Below are positions 1 to 10,715 of a stretch of 58,936 nucleotides of DNA, in pieces. The notes below the pieces were generated by a model, which had not been told where the DNA came from, did no database searches, and worked only from the letters and a program-made list of their open reading frames with translations. Each line of letters opens with the position of its first letter. Positions within the stretch are counted from its first letter, which is position 1. A program made the translations under genes and the position numbers. This DNA comes from Paulinella micropora (taxonomy: Eukaryota > Cercozoa > Imbricatea > Euglyphida). Location: assembly GCA_009731375.1 (NCBI GenBank), contig BJOX01000295.1, positions 595,800 through 654,735 on the forward strand. The letters are read 5' to 3'.

Positions 1-1910
<1,910 letters not shown>

Positions 1911-2599
1911 AGTACTAAGGTTACATTTAAATCATTTCCTCTGACATAATTCACGCTATACTTACATTTTAATCATTTCCACTTAAATAATTTACGCTGT
2001 ACCTCGTCATAACCACGAGCTGCATCGGGCTGAGAACGTGAAGCTGCAGGTCTCGTCGTAATCTAGTCACTAACCTTGACTTCAGCATTAGCCAGATCCT
2101 CCTCTTGGCTTGCGCGAAGGAGGCATAGCGCGAATACTTGACTGCGAATGATTCTCAAGTGTAAACCTTGCTACTATAACTGCAATCAGGTCGGGTGTCG
2201 CCCCATGAGGACTCTGGGAGATAGATGCGTCCTGGCGGAATGCAGGGGCGAGCTTTTGCCTTCCCCTTACCATCCAGCCTTGCTCGGCTGTGCCAGGTGA
2301 GTGAGAAAATAACTCACAACATTCAAGTTGCTAATCGACCAAGACTTCTCAAGCAATGTTCAAGATATGAAAATGCTGAGGTCGTTTGAAAGCTCTTACA
2401 CTGAACTTTCAAACGGCGGCTTTTTAGCGTTTTTCATAGGACCATCATTGAAGGCGAACGATAATAATAAAGGCGAAGAATTTTGCGTTTTCAATGTCGC
2501 CAACAAGTATGCGAGGAAGTGAGAAAGGAGAGAAGGAAGGGAGAGAGTCTGTGTGTGTGTGTATTTGTGTGTGTTGGGGGGGGGGGGGGGGGGGGGGGG
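1911..2599. other. Unique sequence, no gene recognised, ending in GT and poly-G runs
   Basis: About 640 bp of non-repetitive sequence follows the ACT array. Open frames are shorter than 65 codons and show no recognisable motif. It ends in a TG-rich stretch and a poly-G run (2574-2599) that runs into a large assembly gap. I see no RNA gene or mobile-element end. Confidence 0.6.
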
Positions 2600-3243
2600 N
2601 NNNNNNNNNNNNNNNNNNNNNNNNNNNNNNNNNNNNNNNNNNNNNNNNNNNNNNNNNNNNNNNNNNNNNNNNNNNNNNNNNNNNNNNNNNNNNNNNNNNN
2701 NNNNNNNNNNNNNNNNNNNNNNNNNNNNNNNNNNNNNNNNNNNNNNNNNNNNNNNNNNNNNNNNNNNNNNNNNNNNNNNNNNNNNNNNNNNNNNNNNNNN
2801 NNNNNNNNNNNNNNNNNNNNNNNNNNNNNNNNNNNNNNNNNNNNNNNNNNNNNNNNNNNNNNNNNNNNNNNNNNNNNNNNNNNNNNNNNNNNNNNNNNNN
2901 NNNNNNNNNNNNNNNNNNNNNNNNNNNNNNNNNNNNNNNNNNNNNNNNNNNNNNNNNNNNNNNNNNNNNNNNNNNNNNNNNNNNNNNNNNNNNNNNNNNN
3001 NNNNNNNNNNNNNNNNNNNNNNNNNNNNNNNNNNNNNNNNNNNNNNNNNNNNNNNNNNNNNNNNNNNNNNNNNNNNNNNNNNNNNNNNNNNNNNNNNNNN
3101 NNNNNNNNNNNNNNNNNNNNNNNNNNNNNNNNNNNNNNNNNNNNNNNNNNNNNNNNNNNNNNNNNNNNNNNNNNNNNNNNNNNNNNNNNNNNNNNNNNNN
3201 NNNNNNNNNNNNNNNNNNNNNNNNNNNNNNNNNNNNNNNNNNN
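2600..3243. other. Assembly gap (644 N)
   Basis: Unresolved bases flanked by poly-G on the left and GATA repeats on the right. Apparent open frames that cross it are artefacts. Confidence 1.
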
Positions 3244-3625
<382 letters not shown>

Positions 3626-3850
3626 AATAGCAGCTATAAAGTACATTATCTCATTTACGTTATTTACCTATCATTATGCTAATTTATATTATTATTATGA
3701 GTGTAATCCTTGAGGTCTAAAGGGAGAGGTTGCACTGCAGGTAATATAATATTATGTAATTTATGTTTTGTACGTGTGTACATGTTCTTTTTCAGGGAAA
3801 GGTTGAAGTGAAGGTATATATTGTATTATGTCATTTATGTTATGTATGTG
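3626..3850 (+). other. Unique spacer with a duplicated exon-like motif
   Basis: Two related segments occur here. The first is a purine-rich stretch ending in GCAG then GTAATA (3721-3740, GT at 3741). The second is an 18-bp purine-rich stretch after TTTTTCAG (3796-3813) followed by GTATAT. Both continue into similar AT-rich sequence containing ATTATGT and TTTATG. They look like a duplicated micro-exon with flanking AG and GT, but no reading frame can be verified. Confidence 0.35.
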
Positions 3851-4062
<212 letters not shown>

Positions 4063-4105
4063 TAGTTTTCTGTATTGGAACGCCCTCTTCAACGCNNNNN
4101 NNNNN

Positions 4106-4939
4106 TTACTGTCACATGCTGCACATGCTTGCTTTGTCAGACGTTTTCGATCCATCCCACCACCACCGCCCGCAAGTTTGAATGGCTATTGCATGTCACA
4201 ACCAGTTCTAGACAGCCCTGGATTCAGTCTGAGTTATTTTCAAGAAAATCAACGATGTGGAAAAGCACCAAACAAAAAAGCGTACTTTAGTCACTTGCCG
4301 AATGATTAGTGGCAAGTATCCTGTAATAAAGTTGAAACTTAGTGTTTGCATTGAAAATTTGAACACTAATTAAAATATTGAATTCAAGTATTAATAATTG
4401 TGCGGTTGGGGAAGCGGCTGACTCAAGCAAGGGGACCACTTTAGTACTCACGTTCAAGTTTGCTCATAAGATTTAAAAAAAGTTTGCTCACAACTGAGAT
4501 AAATTTCTAATAAAATTTTGCTTTGATATAGTATTAATTATCACTTCCATTCTACCTCTTCTGCCTCCCACTCAGGCTCTACAAGTCGGCAGGCAAGTAT
4601 TTGTATTAATAACAGTATTTTATTAAACTTGAACTATAGTGTTGGTTTAAAATTAAGTGCTGTAAACTGCACTTGAAACGGGGGCACCCTACGCCAACCC
4701 CGCGGCCTCGCAGCGCGACAGCGCGGCGAGGCGGGGTCGGCACTGCGGCGCGGTGGTTGGCGTAGGCGCCCCCTCCTCACCTGTGACTCATGGCATTGCC
4801 CAGCCAACTTGAGTTGAACTTGCCACGGTGACACCGCCGGTGACAGTGACCTCTCTATTATATCTAAAGTATGATCTATCCGTGACACGTCGGCTCAGCT
4901 AGGCTGCCGGGAGTCATCAAAACGTCGAAATTCTTCTGC
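4106..4939. other. Unique left flank of the tandem retroelement array; no gene recognised
   Basis: Mostly AT-rich sequence between a 10-N gap (4096-4105) and the first LTR. It contains one very GC-rich foldback, listed separately. Open frames are under 90 codons and show no motif. It is the host side of the array's insertion site. Confidence 0.6.
4680..4773. repeat. GC-rich nested foldback
   Basis: An outer inverted repeat (about 4680-4699 against 4755-4773, arms CCTACGCCAACC and GGTTGGCGTAGG) encloses an inner one (about 4698-4717 against 4721-4736, sharing GCCTCGC/GCGAGGC). The island is about three quarters G+C inside AT-rich DNA. It has no coding signal and could be a foldback element remnant or a structured RNA segment. 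Confidence 0.6.
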
Positions 4940-4943
4940 TCTT
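4940..4943. repeat. Left target-site duplication TCTT
   Basis: TCTT stands directly before the outermost left LTR and again directly after the outermost right LTR (24268-24271). A 4-bp duplication is in the range known for Ty3/gypsy integrases. No such pair flanks the middle LTR. Confidence 0.75.
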
Positions 4944-5166
4944 TGTACTATCCCCACTTGAACGATAGCTCAATGGAAGAGTAAGTCGGTAATATAACCA
5001 AACACAGTCCTCAAAAAAGAGAATGATGTCTCGTTATATTAGCTCAGTGACGCAAAGACAAAAAGCCACCAAAAGACCATGATCAAATTGGCATTTCAGA
5101 CGTGTCCGGCCAGACGAAATCTATAAATAAGTTTTTTACCTGATAATTCGGGGGGTGATGTCCACA
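4944..5166 (-). repeat. LTR A1 (3' LTR of copy 1)
   Basis: 223 bp. On the element strand it begins TGTGGACATC and ends in GTACA, the TG...CA form usual for LTRs. It differs from the other two A-family LTRs by a 5-bp insertion (CTTGA) near its outer end and a few substitutions. Confidence 0.9.
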
Positions 5167-5186
5167 GTACCCCCTCCCAGTTTTTT
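5167..5186 (-). promoter_or_regulatory. Polypurine tract of copy 1
   Basis: On the element strand the sequence AAAAAACTGGGAGGGGG is followed by TAC and then the LTR start TGTGG. A purine run abutting the 3' LTR is the usual plus-strand primer of LTR retroelements. The same arrangement, purines then GTAC then TGTRGRCATC, is present in all four copies and helps fix the LTR boundary. Confidence 0.85.
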
Positions 5187-5988
5187 ATGGCGGAACTTCG
5201 TTTCCGACATAATACGCTTTGAACTGATTTCTTTTCTGACTAAGATTCGTTTAGAGTTATGTATGAAGATACATCAACCCACGAATTAGCCGTTATAAAA
5301 CAACAATGATACTTGCCCCGGTACCAATCGTATATATACTCTAGCACATTCAGTATCTATATTAAAATCTTCCTCTTTCTTCTGTCGATAAGATATTTGT
5401 GCAGTATGTCCAAGTATAATGTTTTATGGTTGAGTAATAATGTAATGTCGCCATTTCCATATATATGTAATAACCGGTCGTCGGTTTCCATAAATACATT
5501 TACTTTTTGTGAAGACATACCCTTGTATAAATCGGTATCATTTAATATAGTGTCAGGTGATCAAGTCTGACGACTATATCCGAAGTTGGGTTGAGTGCGC
5601 CCTAACCTTGCGATATGCCGATACAAGTAGAGATCGATGGAATCCGGTGTAGCAGTTCATGTTATTAAAATATATCAGTTCTTGATTAGACTGTAGAGTC
5701 TTTAATGAGATCATCATTCTGGTACTAATGCGGGTCGTATCCAGGAAACACCATCGCTCACTCAAATAGCGATCCCGTAACGGTGCTGTTTCGTGGCCGT
5801 CTCGTCTGTCTCTGCCGAAGCAAGAGAATAGAATGCCTATTTTTTGTCAGCTGTGTCTTGTTAATCTCTAGAAGAATGAATGCTGTAGTAGCTTTAATAT
5901 CTAAGTAAGGTTGTCGGGACGATATTGGATCAATGCTATGTTCGCAATCGATCAGGTCCACAATACTTCTAGAGAAAAAAAATACTTA
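5187..5988 (-). other. Conserved post-pol noncoding region, copy 1
   Basis: About 800 bp between the pol stop and the polypurine tract with no credible ORF on the element strand. Blocks recur in the divergent elements 3 and 4, including CTCTACTTGTRTCGG and a stem-loop at 5745-5792. The plus-strand 85-codon open frame is antisense to the element and shows no family features. The region is far longer than the short 3' tail of most gypsy elements and may hold packaging, export or termination signals; that is inference. Confidence 0.7.
5745..5792 (-). ncRNA. Conserved stem-loop in post-pol region, copy 1
   Basis: Inner stem ATCGCT/AGCGAT with a 9-nt loop, enclosed by CACC/GGTG and GAAACA/TGTTTC. 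The same inner and CACC/GGTG pairings occur in the other three copies with different loop sequences. Confidence 0.65.
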
Positions 5989-8900
5989 CTATAGACGCCG
6001 TTTACGCGCGCGGACTCCTTTACCTGGTGGAGGACCTCCAACCAAAGTTAAGTCTAAGGTAGACTGTTCGAGGACGTCCCAAATTTTGTGAGGGATTGCG
6101 CCTTGTGCCAAGTCAAAAGGAATGTCCAGCACCCCTCGTGGTAGTGCTTGTATGGTCCACGCGGTATGATCTTTATCTGTGGGAGATATGGTATCATCCC
6201 ATGTCTCAAGTTTCTTGGCGTCTTTATATACTGGAAGGTATTGTCTTACTTTAGGATCTTCCACTGGATCCAGACTCCTCCAGAAATGTAAGACTGGTTG
6301 TATTATTTGTGCCGCAGTCGAAATTCGATTCGATCGCGTATGGCGTTTGTGAGGTACTGCCATGACTCTCATGAGATATAAATCTGAGAGCGTGTCATCG
6401 GCTACGTGTTGAGCCGCAGGCCTCACCAAGTAAAAAGCGTCTTTGGCCCATGAAATATGTCCAATCGCATCTCCTTCTTTCCAACTGGGGTGAACGAGAG
6501 TGTCATTGCCCGCGCGAGGGTCTTGATCTCCGTCATCGCTCCCCTCTTGATGGACTCCTTGCGAACGTGCCGTCCTTATCGCCTTTCTCGGTCGGTCGTA
6601 GATAAGGTCATTTTGCGCTCTCCTTATTTGCGCCTCCGTGAACTTTCCTTCCGGCACGTTCGACTCCACCCTTTTGCGGGTCTGAGTCCCCGCCGCACTT
6701 TTGCGGTCGGTGGCCCGCTTGTTCTCCAGCTCAGCCTCCTCCTTCTCCGCAATTGGTGCCCTGTAGGCATCCCGTTCCGAGATATCCTCCTGACGGATTG
6801 GTGGGACCTCTTTAAAGTCAGCCTCCATCCGTTTGAGTGCTTGATCAACGGACTCATCTTCAAGTAGGAAGGGATCATACTTAATCAGCCTTCGTACATT
6901 GACTATTTGAACTTTTCCTCTGCCCCTGATTTTATAATTCAAAGGCCCCATCTGTTCCATGATCTGGTATGGTCCTTTCCAGTGGATGAACAGCTTCGAG
7001 CTGACTCCCTGAGGAACCTGAGGATGATACAGTAGTACAATATCCCCGACCTGAAATCTGACTTGATCCAGGTGTGCCTGCCTGACACCTTCAGCATCAG
7101 TCTTCCTGCGCTCCGCCTCCCTATGCGCCTGTACTATTTGCTCCGCCTCCATCTTCGCCCGAAGTCTCACCCCAAACAGCTCATCCTGATCTGCCCATGA
7201 ATCTTTTGGGTGCAGCAGTGAGGCTGGGATGGCGGGCTCACGCCCATATACCAATTGGTATGGCGAGACGGAACCTTTTGAACCACCTAACGCTGTAGAG
7301 GGTAGGCAATTCATAGCAAAGGCAAACGAGGATGCTGCCTCCACCCATGCCTTTTGGTTCTCCTTCTTCATACAATACATCTTCAGCGCGGCCTTGAGGG
7401 GTCTATGCACCCGCTCTATCTTGCCGTTCGCTCTGGGGTTATAGGCGGTGACATATTGCCATTTCATGCCGTAATATGCAGATAGCTTGTCGATGACTTC
7501 ATTATTAAAGTCAGAGCCTCGATCTGAGCATATTTTTCTCGGCACCCCAATCTGTGAGATGATCCTGTCAATCAACGCCTTGGCTGTTGTTTCGCCCGTA
7601 ACGTCTTTGACTGGGACCACCCATACATAGTTGGTGGCTCTGTCTATGGCCGTTAGAAGGTATCTGTAACCTTCCGTCGTGACCGGGAAAGGTCCTACAT
7701 GATCAGTGTGTAAGAACTCGAACATTCCTAAGTGTAAAGGAAAAGTCCCGATCAGGCCAAAATTCGCCTTCAATGGTGTTTTGGATGTCTTGCATGGGAT
7801 GCATGCATTGACCTGTTCATCAATATTCTCCTTCATCTTCTTCCACCAGAATCGTCTCGAAATGAACATATGCGTTCTTTGTCGGCCCGGGTGCGCCAGT
7901 AGTGGGCAGTTATGAGCAGCGACAAAAATGATGTGTCTGAGTTTCTCAGGAACCCAGAGAGTCCATTTGTCTGGTTGTGATGCATAGCGCCCGTGTTGGC
8001 CTTTGTACCACAAAAGACCGTCTCTCCACCCCATCTCCTTCTGTTGCTCCTTAATCTCCTTCGTCATTTTCAGCTCGTTCGGGTTCTTGTATAGCTGTAT
8101 TAGCTCTTTGAACTCCGGATCGAGAGCCTGTTGCTGTCTCCATGCAGTGGGTGAGGCTATGTGGATAGTCCCATCCTCTAGCTGCACTCCTATCCTCTCA
8201 GGGTTTTCGTCTAACTCCTCCTTGTTCTCCTGCGGGGGTTCCGCATATGCTTCTTGCTTAATCTCTTCTTGTTTTATCTCCGCCTTCATATTCTCATATG
8301 CTTCATAGGACCACTCAGCATCCTCGAGGACATGTGCTGTACAACATATCCCATGATCCGGACCTTGCGGGCTATGACGTAGACCCGATCGGTTATATCG
8401 GACCCCTCTCGCCATCTGCATCGACTCGATATGATGCACTTCGTATGTGCAGTCTGGGGATAGATCCTCCATTTCTGCTGATGATACTTCAGATCAATGA
8501 CTGAGTATAGCTTGGCGTTCCGCAATACTCGCCTTCCTTCTTCAAGAGTAGGTAATGGATTTCGTTCCTCCTCTAAAATTTTTTTGACGCGGGCATAGTT
8601 AACCGTTAAGCGCCATTCTCCTCCCGGTTTAGGCACCAGTCTCGGTTGGGAAACTATTGGAGATGTCGATCTCTCAATGAAATCGTCATCGAGTAACTGC
8701 CGCGCTTGTTCTTCTGCGATCTTTGCTTCATGTATACTCAGATTTGCCCGTCGTGGCGCCGGTGAAGGCTCAGCACCTGGTATTTTACAAATAACCACGG
8801 TGAAGTCTTCCGGCTTGACACCTCCCGCTTGAGGGGGGTCAAAAATCATTTTGTTCGCCTTCAATCTCTCTTTCAAAACCTCTTTCTCCTTCTCCGTACC

Positions 8901-10712
8901 TGCTCCTCCTGCCAATTTCTCGTCTATCGCCGCCTTAAACTCCTCCTCTGACATTCTCTTGTGATGCTTGAGGGGTGCTCTGTCCTCCTCCAAGCCCAAC
9001 TCTTCTTCTGATATATCGTCCATTCCCGTTTTTTCATATGTGGCAGTGTCTGGTTCGTCGTCCTCCGCCAGACCTACCAACATATCTATTAATCTCGCAT
9101 ATTGCAACGGAGCTTTTCGGGTGTAGAAACCATCGAAGCATGTGAATGCTTGAGGAATCAATTTCAACTTGTCCTGGTCTCTGAGCTTCCGCTTGTATGC
9201 ACTGCTCTGCTCACGAGTCCCGAGACGACAAGCCACCACTAAGTGTTGCTTCCGTGAGGGCACCGGTATCGGATGATCAATAAGCCGGTCCCGTATCTCC
9301 TGCGCCCATATCGCCTTCTCATTGTACGGGAGTATGACCGTATATGGTTTATTATTTTCAAAAAGAGTGCGCAGGCACTTTTTCACTTCTGTCAGTGAGC
9401 GCGGCCACGTAGGCTCGTCACCCCAGAATTCGGTAATAAAGCTTTTAATATCTTCTGCCGGGATATCAGGGAGTCGTCCCCTTCTCCTCGGTATAAACTC
9501 CTGTCTGTCCTTCTCTTCCACCTTTACGTGAAAGCAATACCCGTTGGTAATATATACATCGGCCCCTGCTCCTTCTTCAAATCTCGCCAACGATGGGCAC
9601 CTTTTTCCCATGCATATAATCTCCTCTTTCCTCTTTTCAATGAGATCGTCTATCGACTTTTTATCCCATTGTGTAGAGACTGTAGCCGTATAGACCTCCG
9701 CCTCTCTCTTGTCTGACAGGTTTGAACCATCTTTAGACACCGCGTCCGTTGGCATATATGCCTCATATGCGTGTGTAATGGCCACCTGTTTCCCTTCCGA
9801 TGCTACCCCTAGGTGTAGGGCCTCGTATGAGTCAATAGCATGGAGAGAGTCGACAGTATATTCTTCTCCTGGCTCTACGCCGTATATGACTCTTTTGGCG
9901 GCGCAATCAATCACTACGTTCATTGTCGCCAGTTGGTCGTACGACAAAAGAACAGATCCGTGGTATTCGGGGACAACGTATAAGTCCACTCGATATACTC
10001 GTCCGGATTTCAATTTAAAATTTAAAGTGATGATGCCCGTTATATCCGTCCGACTACTAACTCCTTTCAAGGTGCCAGATGATTTTTTCATATTAGTTTC
10101 TAACCACGCATGGTGTTTCGTAGTAAATTTCCGGCCGACAATATTAATATTCGCCATAGTATCATTACCAACGTTTATAAAGGTATTTAATGTTTCACAA
10201 AAAAGGTTCGTATAGCATAAAGCGTCTGGCCGGTGACTTTTTAAGGCCAATACAAGGAGCTTGTGTTCTAAAATCTGTATCCTTTTCTCGAGGTTCGCCT
10301 CCTCCTCCCTTTCCGCCGTTTTTGTAATGTCTTTTTGGGTATTGTTCACAGGCGAAGGATGATTGTCCTTGCTTTCTCTGTTTGAGACCGTGAGGAGAGG
10401 TTGATGTCCTCCATCCTCCTTGTCTATTGTCTGTCTCGGCAAGTTGATAAGATTAACTGCCGGTTCTATTCTTACTTTCTTCGGCTGTGGCTGCGACAGG
10501 CCCGCCTGCTTTCTCTTTGCCAGCGCTTTACTCGCCTGCCTATTAGCAGCATGCACTGTTTGTTGTCGTGATGGGTGTACTGGTATTGTACTACCTTTGA
10601 GTTGGTCTGTGGCCTGCTGTGGGCTCTTAGACTCACTGGTACCCTTGGTTGGGACCTGCACAACGGTGTATCGTGCAATGCATGTTGTTCTGTTTTCTCC
10701 CTCCTTCTCTAG
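5989..10712 (-). pseudogene. pol: pol of copy 1, frameshifted by a 1,063-bp internal deletion
   Basis: Same protein as the intact pol of copy 2 but missing the part from within RT to the end of RNase H. The junction is near 8487: sequence before the RT motif Val-Ile-Asp-Leu-Lys continues out of frame, and the frame reopens at Met-Glu-Asp-Leu-Ser before integrase. The deletion removes YIDD and all three RNase H acidic residues; 1,063 is not a multiple of three, so the frame is lost. The upstream open part (8286-10661) keeps the protease-like and unknown domains. The downstream part (5989-8472) keeps the complete integrase (HHCC, DD35E, GPY/F) and the C-terminal domain. The stop codon is TAG. 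Confidence 0.93.
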
Positions 10713-10715
10713 TCA
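10713..10715 (-). promoter_or_regulatory. UGA readthrough site between gag and pol, copy 1
   Basis: CAA TGA CTA G, with pol in the same frame and no in-frame ATG soon after the stop; the first start-like codon downstream is GTG. UGA-CUA is an established leaky-stop context in alphaviruses and some animal mRNAs. Copy 2 has the same site at 20797-20799. Actual readthrough is inferred. Confidence 0.7.

Noticed and set aside
5313-5570. 85-codon plus-strand open frame in the post-pol region, repeated at 14334-14591
   Set aside because: It is antisense to the element, identical only because the two copies are recent duplicates, and I saw no counterpart in the matching region of elements 3 or 4.
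4944-5988. A ~1-kb LTR extending to the pol stop in family A
   Set aside because: Copies 1 and 2 share this whole stretch because of the tandem duplication. The third LTR copy, the polypurine tract, the TG/CA ends and the TCTT duplication all place the LTR end at 5166.
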